Below the pieces are notes generated by a model. The model ran no database searches. It saw nothing but the letters and a program-made list of their open reading frames with translations, and was not told the DNA's origin. A stretch of DNA of 53,251 nt. It comes from an uncultured Pseudomonadota bacterium (GTDB lineage Bacteria; Pseudomonadota; Gammaproteobacteria; Steroidobacterales; Steroidobacteraceae). Below are positions 1 to 9,745 of the stretch, piece by piece (the first letter of the stretch is position 1; each line of letters starts with the position of its first letter). The stretch lies in assembly GCA_903908265.1 (NCBI GenBank), contig CAIVRI010000133.1, positions 1-53,251 of the forward strand, written 5' to 3'. Position numbers and translations under genes: made by a program.

Positions 1-229
1 CGGCCAGCTCGCTGGCCGAACCCGGATCCAAGAAGCGTTTGAGGCGCTCGCGCGCATCGATGCGCATGTGATGCGAACACTTCGGGCACACCGACAGGTT
101 GCGCTCGAGTTCTGCCCGGTACAGCACCGAATCGCAGGCGGGGCACTTAATCCAGAGACCTTCGGGCACCGACCGTGTGCGGCGCTCCGTCGTGATCCGG
201 GACGGCATGATCTTCTCGAACCAAGTCAT
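1..229 (-). CDS. accD: Acetyl-CoA carboxylase carboxyltransferase subunit beta, N-terminal part
   Basis: AccD is the beta half of the carboxyltransferase that makes malonyl-CoA for fatty acid synthesis in the cytoplasm. Only the first 76 residues are inside the window; the gene runs off the left edge. The visible part starts [12 protein letters not shown] and carries the family's four-cysteine zinc ribbon (C29, C32, C48, C51). The ATG overlaps the truA stop codon (ATGA, 4 bases) and has GAAGGTGAG upstream inside truA, so truA and accD are probably translationally coupled. In Pseudomonas trpF usually lies between truA and accD; it is absent here. Identity is confident; nothing can be said about the C-terminal catalytic part. 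Confidence 0.95.
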   Translation of the reverse strand, partial: MTWFEKIMPSRITTERRTRSVPEGLWIKCPACDSVLYRAELERNLSVCPKCSHHMRIDARERLKRFLDPGSASELA

Positions 230-1041
230 CGCTCACCTTCGCAAGGCGGTAAAGCGCCCATGATAGCCGATTGGCCGGCCCCCACCGCCTCCGGTACCCC
301 GGCGCCATAGGCATATTGGACGGATTGGAAGTACAAGCCGGCCGCCGGGGCCGTGATGCCCCCGCAAGTGCGATCCCGGGCGGCCAGCAGCGCGGGGATC
401 CAGGCCGGGGGACGGCTCCCATCGCCGACGGCCAGGGCAGCGCCAACGATATTGCGCACCATGTGGTGCAAGTAGGCATTGGCGCGCACATCCAGCACCA
501 CCAGCGGCCCACGGCGTTCGACGCTAATGGACTCCAGCATCCGCACGGTCGATACCGATTGGCACTCCGCTGCGCGAAAGGTCGAAAAATCGTGGCGACC
601 CACCAATACTTGCAGACTCGCATGCATCCGAGCGGCATCCAAGGGCGTATGCCAAGTGCACGCCCGGCCCGCCCAAAGCGCGGACCGTACGGGCGCATTC
701 AGGATCAGGTAACGGTAGGAACGCGTCATGGCCGCGTAACGGGCATGGAATCCGTCTGCCACCGCGCGCACCCATTGCAACGCAATATCGGGGGGCAGGT
801 AACGATTGGCGCCCAACAGCCAGCCGCGCGCTGGCCGCACCGCGGGCGTATCAAAATGGATGACTTGGCCGGTCGCGTGCACGCCCGCATCGGTGCGGCC
901 TGCACAACTGGTCGTTACCGGGTGGTCTGCGACTCGCGATAGCGCCTCTTCCACCGCCGTCTGCACCGACGGCAGGTGGCTTTGGCGCTGCCAACCGGCA
1001 TAGGCGCCACCGAGATATTCGAGGCCAACTGCGATGCGCAT
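226..1041 (-). CDS. truA: tRNA pseudouridine(38-40) synthase
   Basis: TruA converts uridines 38-40 of the tRNA anticodon arm to pseudouridine. The 271-residue length is normal for the family. The start at [12 protein letters not shown] matches family N-termini; an in-frame extension of 37 residues upstream overlaps fimV coding sequence, does not look like TruA and is rejected. The catalytic motif [14 protein letters not shown] is present, with the nucleophilic aspartate at about residue 51. The gene lies 7 bases after fimV and overlaps accD by 4 bases, so fimV-truA-accD is likely one transcript. Confidence 0.97.
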   Translation of the reverse strand: MRIAVGLEYLGGAYAGWQRQSHLPSVQTAVEEALSRVADHPVTTSCAGRTDAGVHATGQVIHFDTPAVRPARGWLLGANRYLPPDIALQWVRAVADGFHARYAAMTRSYRYLILNAPVRSALWAGRACTWHTPLDAARMHASLQVLVGRHDFSTFRAAECQSVSTVRMLESISVERRGPLVVLDVRANAYLHHMVRNIVGAALAVGDGSRPPAWIPALLAARDRTCGGITAPAAGLYFQSVQYAYGAGVPEAVGAGQSAIMGALPPCEGER

Positions 1042-1048
1042 GCCGGGC

Positions 1049-3910
1049 TCAGCCCGGCAGCGTCTCGACAAGCCGCTGCGCCTCACTCTTCTGCGAGGGA
1101 CTGCCCTCGCTGAGCACCTCGTCGAGGATGGCACGGGCCCCATCCGGGTCACCCATGTCCAGATAGGCCCGGGCGAGGTCGAGTTTGGTACCGACCTCCG
1201 ACAGGGTCACAGGGTCGAGTTCAGGCAAGTCTAAATCGTTGGTACGGGAACGGCTCACGTCATCTTCCGGCAAATAATCGTCCGCATCCGCGTGCGCCGC
1301 AGAGGTTTGGACATGGAGCCCCGTCGCCAGCAGATCTGTGGAGAAACCACTGCGGTCAGGACCAGGTTGGGCCAGGGTGTCATCCTGGAGTGCGCGTGCT
1401 AAATCATCCAGATCAAATTCAAACGGTTCATCACCGAGGTTCAGGTCGGTCAAACGCAAGCCCGCAATCGATGGCGGTAGTTCGGATGGCGGCGACGAAA
1501 CCACCGGCACCGTAGCCGTCGGCTGCTCGGACTCCTCCTGCGAGAGGACAATATGCTCCGCGGCCGGGCCAGCGCCCACCGGCGGCAATTTCGGCATCGC
1601 AAAGGTCGCCGACTGGCTAGGATCCGGGCCGGTCGCTGTTTCGGTCCAAAAACTCTCCAGCAACTGGGAGGCCTCCTGCAACAACGCAGCGGCGGACTCG
1701 CCCGGTGCGCCCGCTGCCGCAGTGACCGACGAGCCCGACAACGGGGGCATCAGTTGCGTCGGCGCATCGCCATGTGCATCAAGCCCCGCCTCGGACACTA
1801 CCGGCCGCGCCGTCGACAAGCCCCGTAGCAACTCATCGGCCAGCGCCAATTCTTCCAGCGCAATTTCGGCGGTGGATTCACCCACAGGCGTCGGCGTGTC
1901 GTCGTGACCCGCCTGCGGCGAGGTAGTCAGAAGAGTGCCCGGATCGAGCGTCGCTGACATTTCCAGCAGATCTTTATCCAGATCCAAATGGAATCGCGCA
2001 TCGAAGGCGTCAGCCGCATTGGTCGTCGGCGCGACCGTGTCGCCGCCGGCAATTTCAAAGTCCAGCGCGCCGACGGCAGAACCGGTATCTAAATCCAGAT
2101 CCATGCTTCCATTCGCATCGAGGCGGCCAGCGAACAAAGGCTCCTGCGGTGCAATTTGCCGTCCCATCACGACGATGCGATCCCAGGCCGAGGGTTCCAC
2201 CGCTGCACGATCGAGCAGACGAGCGGCCGCAAGGAAGTTGGTCGAATCACCGGCAACAAAATAACCCTCGAGTAGTTTCAGCTTGAGGTCGCTGCGTTTT
2301 GGATCCAAATCGATGGCCGCCTTGAGGATATCGGCGGCCTGGGTATACAGACCATAGGCGATGTGGAAGTCAGCCTCGGCGATCGGATCCATGTCATGCA
2401 GCGTGATCGATGATTCAGCGCCCAGGCGACTATCCAGAGGTGGACTACCTGGCGTTGCTGAATGCGGGATTGCTTGGGTATTCAGTGCATTGAACGGCGG
2501 TGGCTGGTATTCGCCTGCGTCGTGATCCGGCGGCGTCAATTCAATGCGCTGGCGCTCGTCCAACACCGCGCGCGGCGTAGCGGACAGACTCGGATGCGTT
2601 TGCGTAGGGTCGCCATCTAGGGACCTGTGGAAGGCAAAAATCCCCTCGGGCGGCGCAACGGATTCCGATTCTTGCGCAGCGCGTCGACGCGAACGCCACT
2701 GCAAACCGAACAAGGCCAAGAGGAGCACGCCGAGCGTGCCCACAATCAAAGTCAGGCCGTTGTCGAGCAAGACGTCCAGCATGCCGGGTTCGGCGACCGG
2801 CGCGACTGCGGTCGAGGTCACTTTCCGGGGCTTAGGAGCCGCAGGCGCCATGGCGGCGGGCGCGCCGCTAACAGCCGGCTCGGTCGTTGGGGCCACTGGC
2901 ATCGGCTGCGGCGGCAGAGGCACCGCTACCGGTGCGGGTGCGGGTGCAGGCACCGGTTTCGGCGTCGTCCGCGACGATTGCAGACGCGCCAACTCTGCGT
3001 TCTTCAGATCGAGCAATCGGCGCATCTGCGCCGCTTCGGAAGACGGCTGCGCCCGGCCCGCGCCGGCGGCCGTCCCTTCGCCAACCTGCGGCGGGTGTTT
3101 GGGCACGACCAGGCGCAAGTGCGCCGCGGCAGGATCCCCCTTCCACGCGCGCACCTGACGATGTACCTCGGCGCTTGCCTCATCCGAACCCAGTTGCGCC
3201 CACTCGGACTGTGGCGGCACGCGTAGGATCGCGCCTCGGCGCAAGCGATTGATGTTGCCGTCAAACGCCGCTGGGTTGGCACGGAAGGTGGCGATCAAGC
3301 CGCGATTGACATCCGCTGCAGCAGAGTAACCTTGGGCGCGAATCACCGCAGACAGCGTCTCACCCGCCCGCACCGTGTGTTCGGTGGCGCGCGCCGGTGA
3401 CGGGGTCACCAGAGCCGGTGTCGTCTCGGTAACCGGCCGTTCAATAGCACCGGCTGCACTGGAGACTACCCCACTGGCGGGCGCCAAAATCGGTGCCGCC
3501 GCACTGGGGGTAGACTCAAATACGGGCGGATCGAGCAAGAGGGTGTATTCACGGACCAAGTGGCCGCGGGGCCAATCGACAGCGACCAAAAAGGTCAGAA
3601 AAGGCTCCCGGACGGGTAGGGTACTGTGGATTTCAATCGCCAGTTGGCCGCGCACATCCTGCACGGCCCGGAAATTCAAATTGCTCAGGAAGGCAGAGCG
3701 CTCCACCCCGACGCGTTCAAATACTTCACGCGGCGCCAGCGTCACCGTCAGGTCCTTGAGATCGTCAGGGGATGCCGCCAACATGGCAATGCTGGCATGC
3801 AATGGTTGATTCAGAGACGACGCGACCTGGGCCTCGCCTAGGCCCAGTGCACTGGCAGCCATCGGCAACAGCGCAGCAATAGCCCCGAACAGACGCGACT
3901 TAACGAGCAT
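1049..3910 (-). CDS. fimV: FimV family pilus-assembly / polar hub protein
   Basis: FimV is an inner-membrane, peptidoglycan-binding scaffold that promotes type IV pilus secretin assembly and, in Pseudomonas, cAMP signalling and polar localisation. The 953-residue product starts at MLVKSRLFGAIAALLPMAAS, a signal peptide likely cut after ASA (residue 21). An in-frame extension of 41 residues upstream would bury this signal and is rejected. In order: a periplasmic FimV N-terminal domain (about 22-130), a LysM domain (about 178-233, EHTVRAGETLSAV), a short coiled-coil stretch (about 295-312), a Pro/Ala-rich linker, one membrane helix (about 384-404), a long acidic cytoplasmic region, and the conserved C-terminal TPR-like motif (LDLARAYLDMGDPDGARAIL). 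The fimV-truA neighbourhood is the Pseudomonas-type one. The acidic linker is repetitive and its exact function is unknown. Confidence 0.93.
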   Translation of the reverse strand: MLVKSRLFGAIAALLPMAASALGLGEAQVASSLNQPLHASIAMLAASPDDLKDLTVTLAPREVFERVGVERSAFLSNLNFRAVQDVRGQLAIEIHSTLPVREPFLTFLVAVDWPRGHLVREYTLLLDPPVFESTPSAAAPILAPASGVVSSAAGAIERPVTETTPALVTPSPARATEHTVRAGETLSAVIRAQGYSAAADVNRGLIATFRANPAAFDGNINRLRRGAILRVPPQSEWAQLGSDEASAEVHRQVRAWKGDPAAAHLRLVVPKHPPQVGEGTAAGAGRAQPSSEAAQMRRLLDLKNAELARLQSSRTTPKPVPAPAPAPVAVPLPPQPMPVAPTTEPAVSGAPAAMAPAAPKPRKVTSTAVAPVAEPGMLDVLLDNGLTLIVGTLGVLLLALFGLQWRSRRRAAQESESVAPPEGIFAFHRSLDGDPTQTHPSLSATPRAVLDERQRIELTPPDHDAGEYQPPPFNALNTQAIPHSATPGSPPLDSRLGAESSITLHDMDPIAEADFHIAYGLYTQAADILKAAIDLDPKRSDLKLKLLEGYFVAGDSTNFLAAARLLDRAAVEPSAWDRIVVMGRQIAPQEPLFAGRLDANGSMDLDLDTGSAVGALDFEIAGGDTVAPTTNAADAFDARFHLDLDKDLLEMSATLDPGTLLTTSPQAGHDDTPTPVGESTAEIALEELALADELLRGLSTARPVVSEAGLDAHGDAPTQLMPPLSGSSVTAAAGAPGESAAALLQEASQLLESFWTETATGPDPSQSATFAMPKLPPVGAGPAAEHIVLSQEESEQPTATVPVVSSPPSELPPSIAGLRLTDLNLGDEPFEFDLDDLARALQDDTLAQPGPDRSGFSTDLLATGLHVQTSAAHADADDYLPEDDVSRSRTNDLDLPELDPVTLSEVGTKLDLARAYLDMGDPDGARAILDEVLSEGSPSQKSEAQRLVETLPG

Positions 3911-4040
3911 CGGACACCCCGCGCCACCGCCTCCAAACACCCGACCCCCTAAGGGCCTCGATGCAGACTCGGGAACGCTGCGCAAAAAAATCTCGAACCT
4001 GCTGATTCCAAGGGAACGGAATCGGCCGACCATTCAACGA

Positions 4041-4070
4041 AATATAGCCTAGCGGAAGCGTTCGCACCAA
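4041..4070 (-). promoter_or_regulatory. Possible sigma70 promoter for fimV
   Basis: Reading the minus strand, TTGGTG (4070-4065) and TATATT (4046-4041) are separated by 18 bases, in the 232-base gap between the permease gene and fimV. The -10 box matches the consensus at 5 of 6 positions; the -35 box is weak. It would give a leader of roughly 120 bases. It is inferred from consensus only. Confidence 0.35.
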
Positions 4071-4142
4071 AACCACGAAACTTTTATTCAAAGCAGTACC
4101 CGGCAAGGTAGCCCATCACGCGCCTCCAAAGGCGGACCTGCG

Positions 4143-5291
4143 TCACAAGCGCGCCACGAACGAGGGCCAGCGGATGACCAGCAATGCGCCGAGCGCAAAG
4201 ACCGTACCGCCGAAAAAGGCCGCAGGAGGCCCCATATGCTCGTACAGATAACCCGCGATCAAGCTACCGACGATGCCACCGGCACCGGCACCGGCGGCCG
4301 CCAACAGGGCCTGCGCTCGCCCCGCCCCACCCGGCGGTGCAAACCGAGCGGCGATCATGACCGTACAGGCCTGAAACAACCCGAAGCAGGCGGCGTGGCT
4401 GACTTGGGCGAGCGCATTCAGCCAAACCGAGTCGGGAAATGCGGCCATCACCGCCCAGCGCAGGACCGACAGGCCAATCGACACCGCCAACAAACGGTCG
4501 AGAGCCACACGCGCCAAGAGGCGCGGTGACAGCCAAAACAGCACGATCTCGGAGACCACCCCAATCGACCAGAACAGGCTAATTAAACGATCGTCGTAAC
4601 CGTAATGGCGCAGAAAAATCGTATAAAAACCGTTGAATGCACCGAAACTCGTAATCTGCAGGAATGCCACGAACAGCAGCACCCGGGTCGGTCCATCGGC
4701 TAAGGCGCGCAGGAAGCCCCCGTGCGCGGCATCGCGCGGCCCATGACCACCCACCTTTGGCAGACACAGGAACGCCAGCACAGCCAGCACGTGCCCCCCG
4801 ACCAACGCGATGGGAATAACCCCGTCACCGAGCCGTGCGATCACCGCGCCGAGCCCCAGTACGATCAATACAAATCCGATGGACCCCCAGAGTCGCAACC
4901 GGCCGTAGTGGGAACGGTTCGCGCCCAGGCGATCCAACACAACGGCATCGAAGGCAGGCAGGATCGACGTAAAGGCCAAACTGTAAAGCACAATAGAGAC
5001 GCCGATCGCGACCGGCGAGCGCGCCACACCCGCCCACGCCGCCGTGAGCGTCGCCAGCACCGCCCCACCCACCAACACATGTTTGCGCTCCCGCGCCCGG
5101 TCCACCAGCCAACCGCCCACTAACGGGGAGCCGATGCGCACCGTATTGAAGATCGCCAGCACCGCACCAATCGATGTAGCGGCAAATCCCAGATGGGTGA
5201 GATGCGCGGACCAATACGGCATGAACACGCCGAAAGCCATGTAGTACGTGAGATAGCCCGCAGCAAAGGGCACCTCACTGCGGCGCATCAT
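4143..5291 (-). CDS. Major facilitator superfamily permease, HcaT/MFS_1-like
   Basis: A 382-residue polytopic membrane protein with about twelve predicted hydrophobic helices. The N-terminus ([18 protein letters not shown]) and the loop [11 protein letters not shown] between helices 2 and 3 resemble the MFS_1-like group that includes the 3-phenylpropionate transporter HcaT and nucleoside porters. The substrate cannot be read from sequence; an aromatic acid is only one possibility. The ATG overlaps the aroC stop (ATGA), so the gene is probably translated from the prmB-aroC message. A start one codon later (second ATG) is equally possible. A substrate linked to chorismate or aromatic metabolism is suggested only by position. 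Confidence 0.85.
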   Translation of the reverse strand: MMRRSEVPFAAGYLTYYMAFGVFMPYWSAHLTHLGFAATSIGAVLAIFNTVRIGSPLVGGWLVDRARERKHVLVGGAVLATLTAAWAGVARSPVAIGVSIVLYSLAFTSILPAFDAVVLDRLGANRSHYGRLRLWGSIGFVLIVLGLGAVIARLGDGVIPIALVGGHVLAVLAFLCLPKVGGHGPRDAAHGGFLRALADGPTRVLLFVAFLQITSFGAFNGFYTIFLRHYGYDDRLISLFWSIGVVSEIVLFWLSPRLLARVALDRLLAVSIGLSVLRWAVMAAFPDSVWLNALAQVSHAACFGLFQACTVMIAARFAPPGGAGRAQALLAAAGAGAGGIVGSLIAGYLYEHMGPPAAFFGGTVFALGALLVIRWPSFVARL

Positions 5292-6385
5292 GGCCGCGCC
5301 TGAATCACCGGGGTACTACACTGTACATCTGCATTTTGACCACGGTGACGCAGGTAGTGGTCCATAAGCACGATCGCCAGCATCGCCTCAGCAATGGGCG
5401 TCGCACGCAACCCCACGCACGGATCATGGCGCCCCGTGGTCACCACCTGCGTTGTCTGACCCTCGACATCAATGGTCTCCCCTGGCACCTGGATGCTGGA
5501 GGTTGGCTTTAGCGCGATCGACACCACCACGTCTTGACCCGACGAGATGCCCCCTAAGATGCCCCCGGCATGATTGGAGGCAAAACCCGCGGGCGTCATC
5601 AGATCGCGGCCTGCACTGCCTTTCTGCTTTGCAACCGCAAAGCCATCGCCGATCTCAACGCCTTTTACGGCATTGATGCTCATCATCGCATGCGCAATAT
5701 CCGCATCAAGACGGTCGAACACTGGCTCCCCAAGACCCACAGGCACACCGCGTGCGATCACCGTCAAGCGGGCACCGACCGACTCACCCTCGGCACGGAT
5801 TTTCCAAAGAAATTCCTCCAGTGCAGGCACGCGCGCCGGATCCGGGCAAAAGAACGGATTGTCATAGGCCGACATCGGATCGACCGGATCCAGCTGAAAA
5901 GGCCCGATTTCCGTGAGATACCCATGGATCTCAATGCCCAGACGTTGCGCAAGGTACTTGCGCGCGATCGCACCGGCCGCCACCCGCATGACCGTTTCCC
6001 GCGCCGAGGAACGGCCTCCGCCACGGTAATCGCGAAAGCCATATTTCTGCTGATAGGTGTAATCGGCATGACCGGGTCGAAACCGATCCTTGATCTTTTC
6101 GTAGTCACGCGCACGCTGGTCGGTGTTCTCGACCAACAACCCGATCGGTGTACCCGTGGTGCGCCCCTCAAACACACCCGACAGAATCTTCACCGCATCG
6201 GGTTCTTTGCGCTGACTGGTGTGGTGTGATGTGCCCGAACGACGCCGCTCCACGTCGGCCATCAGTTCCGCCTCCGTGATCTCCAGGCCCGGCGGGCACC
6301 CATCGACGATTGCCCCGAGCGCAGGCCCGTGACTCTCACCGAAAGTCGTGACCGTAAAGAGTCGACCGATTGTATTGCCCGACAT
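5288..6385 (-). CDS. aroC: Chorismate synthase
   Basis: AroC performs the last shikimate-pathway step, turning EPSP into chorismate with reduced FMN as cofactor. The 365-residue product starts [20 protein letters not shown], which contains the first family signature. The other signatures are visible: [19 protein letters not shown] in the middle and [18 protein letters not shown] near the end. An in-frame upstream extension of 19 residues is not family-like and overlaps prmB, so the internal ATG was chosen. It lies 2 bases after prmB, the conserved prmB-aroC pairing of gammaproteobacteria, and overlaps the following permease gene by 4 bases. Confidence 0.98.
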   Translation of the reverse strand: MSGNTIGRLFTVTTFGESHGPALGAIVDGCPPGLEITEAELMADVERRRSGTSHHTSQRKEPDAVKILSGVFEGRTTGTPIGLLVENTDQRARDYEKIKDRFRPGHADYTYQQKYGFRDYRGGGRSSARETVMRVAAGAIARKYLAQRLGIEIHGYLTEIGPFQLDPVDPMSAYDNPFFCPDPARVPALEEFLWKIRAEGESVGARLTVIARGVPVGLGEPVFDRLDADIAHAMMSINAVKGVEIGDGFAVAKQKGSAGRDLMTPAGFASNHAGGILGGISSGQDVVVSIALKPTSSIQVPGETIDVEGQTTQVVTTGRHDPCVGLRATPIAEAMLAIVLMDHYLRHRGQNADVQCSTPVIQARP

Positions 6386-6387
6386 CC

Positions 6388-7272
6388 CTACTCCATCCGC
6401 AACAAGAAAACGCCGCCGCCACCGTGTTCGAAATCGAGCCACAGAAACGGCAAATCGGGCCAGGCGCGCGCCACAGCCTCGTCCGTATCACCCACTTCCA
6501 CCACAAGAATCCCGCCCGGCGCTAAGCGCGCTTCTCGGCCCGCCAAGAGGCGACGCACATGCGCCAGACCCTCCGGTCCCGAATCCAAGCCTAGCGCCGG
6601 TTCGTGATGGTATTCCGCCGGCAGCGCCGCGACATCGGCCGTCGGCACATAAGGCGGATTGGAGACGATGATATCGTAGCGGCCTTCTGGAAGCCCCTCA
6701 TACACATCGGCGAGCACCGGCCGCACGCGTCCTTGCAGGCCGTGCAGCGCAATATTCTCGCGCGCCACCAGTAGCGCCTCTGCAGACACGTCCGAAGCGT
6801 CCACGACGGCATCCGGGAAAGCCAGCGCACAGGCAATCGCAATACAGCCAGAACCGGTACCGATGTCGACAATGCGACGTACCTGCCGTGTTGCGATAAA
6901 GGGCTGGAACTGCGCCACGATCAGTTCAGCAATCGGCGAACGCGGCACCAATACCCGCGAATCGACACGCATCTCGTGCCCTGCAAACCAGGTCACCCCC
7001 GTCAGATAGGCTGACGGCACCCGTTCCTCGATACGGCGACGGACCAACGTGCGCAAGTATCGCCGCTGCGTGAGGTCCAGGCGGGCGTCATAGGCCGCGG
7101 GTGCATCGGCATGGCGCAGGGCGCCGGCGTGAAAGACCAACGCCGCAGCGTCGTCCACCGGATTGTCGGTGCCATGCCCATAGGCAAGGCCGGCACGGGT
7201 CAGTCGCCGTGCCAACGACGCGATAGCATCCCCTACACGGGCGGGTGGCAGTCGGGCAGAAGTCATGGCCAT
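6388..7272 (-). CDS. prmB: Ribosomal protein uL3 N5-glutamine methyltransferase
   Basis: PrmB methylates a glutamine of ribosomal protein L3 using S-adenosylmethionine. The product has 294 residues with a PrmB-type N-terminal helical domain, the SAM-binding motif DIGTGSG (136-142) and the catalytic NPPY motif (205-208). Adjacency to aroC separates PrmB from its paralogue PrmC, which sits next to prfA/hemK contexts. Two in-frame ATGs two codons apart (7272 and 7266) are both plausible starts. It is divergent from the SCO1-like gene with only 45 bases between the start codons, so the two promoters must be close or overlapping. Confidence 0.93.
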   Translation of the reverse strand: MAMTSARLPPARVGDAIASLARRLTRAGLAYGHGTDNPVDDAAALVFHAGALRHADAPAAYDARLDLTQRRYLRTLVRRRIEERVPSAYLTGVTWFAGHEMRVDSRVLVPRSPIAELIVAQFQPFIATRQVRRIVDIGTGSGCIAIACALAFPDAVVDASDVSAEALLVARENIALHGLQGRVRPVLADVYEGLPEGRYDIIVSNPPYVPTADVAALPAEYHHEPALGLDSGPEGLAHVRRLLAGREARLAPGGILVVEVGDTDEAVARAWPDLPFLWLDFEHGGGGVFLLRME

Positions 7273-7317
7273 AGTCTAAAGGAACGGGAACGGCAGAAAG
7301 TCATGGGATAATAAGGC

Positions 7318-7944
7318 ATGCCGACACCACGCCCTACTTGCCAGATCCGCCACGCGCTTTGCCTGGTCGCCGCCCTGCTGGCCGGCTGTGGCCGCCCGAG
7401 CGAAGCGCCCACGGTCGCGACACTCCTGCCGCAAGCCCGCCCCCTACCCGCAGTGACACTACAAGGCAGTGACGGGTTGCCGTTCCTGCTCACCCATCTC
7501 AAAGGGCACCCCACGCTGGTGTTCTTTGGCTTCACCAGCTGCCCGGACTTATGCCCGACGACGCTCACAACGCTTGCGCAAGCCAGCCGTCAGTGGGAGG
7601 ACCTACCGTCCAAGCAGCAGCCGCACATTTTGTTTGTCTCCGTAGACCCCCTGCGCGACACCGCAGCGACACTGGCCGCTTACGCACAACACTTTGGCCC
7701 CCACGTTGAAGCCGTGACGGGCGATCTGGCGACGTTGCAGCGTTTGGCCGCTGCATTCGGCGCCCTATTCGCATTGCCGCAAGAGACCGATCCTAGCCGC
7801 AGCTACAGCGTCACCCACTCCTCTCAGGTGTACCTATTGAACCGCGCCGGACAGTTTGTGGCCGTGTTCTCGCCACCCCATGACGCCGATTCGATCGCAC
7901 TGGACGTACGTCGCATTATGATCCTGCAGGGAGAGCGCCCGTGA
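7318..7944 (+). CDS. SCO1/SenC/PrrC family copper-binding lipoprotein
   Basis: SCO1 proteins are membrane-anchored thioredoxin-fold copper chaperones for the CuA site of cytochrome oxidase. The 208-residue product has a short signal peptide ending in lipobox LAGC (lipidated C24), the metal site CPDLC (C75, C79) and the third ligand H167 in VTHSSQVYLL. All three copper ligands are intact. It is the first gene of a plus-strand chain: its TGA overlaps the GTG start of psd (GTGA). No cytochrome oxidase genes are in the window, so its client is not visible here. Confidence 0.93.
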   Translation: MPTPRPTCQIRHALCLVAALLAGCGRPSEAPTVATLLPQARPLPAVTLQGSDGLPFLLTHLKGHPTLVFFGFTSCPDLCPTTLTTLAQASRQWEDLPSKQQPHILFVSVDPLRDTAATLAAYAQHFGPHVEAVTGDLATLQRLAAAFGALFALPQETDPSRSYSVTHSSQVYLLNRAGQFVAVFSPPHDADSIALDVRRIMILQGERP

Positions 7945-8807
7945 CGTTTGCCGATCATGCTTTTATATTTTTGCAGCACTGCCTACCGAAGCGACTGATT
8001 ACAGCCCTGATCTATCGACTGGCGCGAATAGAGTCAACCGCCTTCAAAAACAGCCTGATTCGACAATTCACCCGCTTCTATCACGTCAATGTCGATGAAG
8101 CGGTCATCCCCACAGGCGGATTCCGCTCGTTCAATGCTTTCTTTACCCGCGCGCTAAAAGCCGACGCGCGCACCGTCGATGCGGCACCCGACAGCATCGC
8201 ATGTCCCTGTGATGGCACCGTCGCCGAACGCGGCGACCTCGATGGCGACCGCCTATTGCAGGCGGAACTCGTTGCCAAGAAACGCACCTACCGTTTGGTG
8301 TCCTTTCTCGGCGACGCGGCGCGCGCAGCACCGTACATCGGTGGCCGTTTCGCAACCATTTATCTGGCCCCCTATAACTACCATCGTGTGCACGTGCCCA
8401 CCGGCGGCACCCTCGTAGCGCTGCACTACGAACCGGGCACGCTGTACAGCGTCAACATCACCACCGCCGCGCTAGTTGATGCGCTCTACATCAAGAATGA
8501 GCGACTCGTTTGCCATTTCGAGAGTCCGCAGGGGCCCTATGCGCTGGTCTTTGTCGGCGCACTGAACGTCGGCTCCGTGAGTCTGACTGGCGTCGGCGAG
8601 GTCCTACCGCGCAAAGATCACCGCGCCGGTCCGCTGCCCTTGCCTGCATCGCGGCATTACAGCAAGGGCGACGAACTGGGCTGGTTCAATATGGGCTCCA
8701 CGGTCGTACTGTTATACCGTGCCGGCAACATCGACTTCGTCGACGGCTTCTGTCGCGGCGCCGTCGTCCGCATGGGCGAGCGCATCGCCCGGCATTGCCT
8801 GCCGTGA
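7941..8807 (+). CDS. psd: Phosphatidylserine decarboxylase proenzyme
   Basis: Psd makes phosphatidylethanolamine from phosphatidylserine at the inner membrane. The 288-residue proenzyme has the family's catalytic aspartate region CPCDGTVA (D91) and the YNYHRVH motif (145-151). Near the C-terminus the self-cleavage site reads NMGSTVVLLY, so cleavage between G252 and S253 would leave a pyruvoyl group on the small alpha chain. The motif is MGST instead of the LGST of E. coli, a tolerated variant. The start is GTG, overlapping the preceding stop codon, and the stop overlaps the epmA start. Confidence 0.96.
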   Translation: MTFADHAFIFLQHCLPKRLITALIYRLARIESTAFKNSLIRQFTRFYHVNVDEAVIPTGGFRSFNAFFTRALKADARTVDAAPDSIACPCDGTVAERGDLDGDRLLQAELVAKKRTYRLVSFLGDAARAAPYIGGRFATIYLAPYNYHRVHVPTGGTLVALHYEPGTLYSVNITTAALVDALYIKNERLVCHFESPQGPYALVFVGALNVGSVSLTGVGEVLPRKDHRAGPLPLPASRHYSKGDELGWFNMGSTVVLLYRAGNIDFVDGFCRGAVVRMGERIARHCLP

Positions 8808-9742
8808 TGCGCAACCGTCTGGTCGAGCGCGCGCAACTGTACGGGCACTGCCGCCGCTTTTTTGCCGAACGGGGCGTGTTAGAAGTCGAAACACCCGTAC
8901 TTTCTCGAGCCACCGTCAGCGATCCGCATCTGGCTTCGCTCGCCACGACGATGCAGGGCCAACAGCACCCGTACTTCCTACAAACGTCGCCCGAATACGC
9001 GATGAAACGCTTGCTAGCAGCCGGTGCTGGCGACTGTTACCAGATCTGCAAAGCGTTTCGCGATGGAGAGTCCGGGCGTCACCACAATCCGGAATTCACC
9101 TTGCTCGAATGGTATCGGCTCGGCTTTGATCATCACGCACTGATGGATGAAGTGGAATCCTTACTGGTGCCGTTGCTGGGCCCTGACTATGCCGGACCGG
9201 CGGAGCGACTCAGCTACCGGACCGCCTTCGAACGCCATTTGCAGGTAGATCCCCATCACGCTGCACTATCGACACTACGGCAACTGGCGCGCACGCACGC
9301 CCAAGCGGACCTCCCCGATGCCGATCGCGATACCGTGCTCGACGTGCTGATGGGCGTCGTTGTCGGCCCCGCGCTCGGCCAGGGTCGGCTGAGCTTCGTA
9401 CACGAATATCCGCCCTCACAGGCAGCGCTGGCACGTGTACTGCCAGGCGACCCACCCGTCGCGGCGCGTTTTGAGGCCTATGCGGGCGGCCTCGAACTAT
9501 GTAATGGATTCCAGGAACTGACGGATGCCGCTGAGCAACAGCGACGCTTTAGTGCGGATCTGGCGATACGCGCCGATCGGGGTTTGCCGCAGCCGCCGCT
9601 GGACGAGCGGTTCCTAGCGGCCCTCGCCGTCGGGCTACCCGATTGCGCGGGCGTGGCGGTCGGTCTGGATCGCGTGCTGATGCTAGCCATGCGCGCAGCG
9701 CACATTGACGACGTACTGGCGTTTTCCCTCGCGGAGTCTTGA
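8807..9742 (+). CDS. epmA: Elongation factor P--(R)-beta-lysine ligase
   Basis: EpmA (PoxA/GenX) is a class II lysyl-tRNA-synthetase paralogue lacking the anticodon-binding domain; it attaches (R)-beta-lysine to K34 of EF-P. The 311-residue product shows motif 2 as RDGESGRHHNPEFTLLEWYR and motif 3 as VAVGLDRVLMLAM, and starts MRNRLVERAQLYGHCRRFFA directly at the catalytic core. The ATG overlaps the psd TGA by one base (TGATG); a GTG one codon earlier is an alternative. A much longer in-frame extension runs over psd and is rejected. Its substrate, efp, is nearby on the opposite strand. The companion mutase EpmB is not in this window. Confidence 0.95.
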   Translation: MRNRLVERAQLYGHCRRFFAERGVLEVETPVLSRATVSDPHLASLATTMQGQQHPYFLQTSPEYAMKRLLAAGAGDCYQICKAFRDGESGRHHNPEFTLLEWYRLGFDHHALMDEVESLLVPLLGPDYAGPAERLSYRTAFERHLQVDPHHAALSTLRQLARTHAQADLPDADRDTVLDVLMGVVVGPALGQGRLSFVHEYPPSQAALARVLPGDPPVAARFEAYAGGLELCNGFQELTDAAEQQRRFSADLAIRADRGLPQPPLDERFLAALAVGLPDCAGVAVGLDRVLMLAMRAAHIDDVLAFSLAES

Positions 9743-9745
9743 TCC

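Noticed and set aside
2544-3226. Long plus-strand open frames opposite fimV
   Set aside because: They mirror the Pro/Ala-rich linker of FimV in a GC-rich region, have low-complexity composition and no family resemblance; shadows of the minus-strand gene.
4121-4134. CGCCT/AGGCG hairpin downstream of the permease gene as a terminator
   Set aside because: The stem is only 5 bp and no T-run follows, so it is too weak to call.
5570-6229. 219-codon plus-strand frame opposite aroC
   Set aside because: aroC is unmistakable on the other strand with all signatures; the opposite frame has no recognisable domain or ribosome-binding site.
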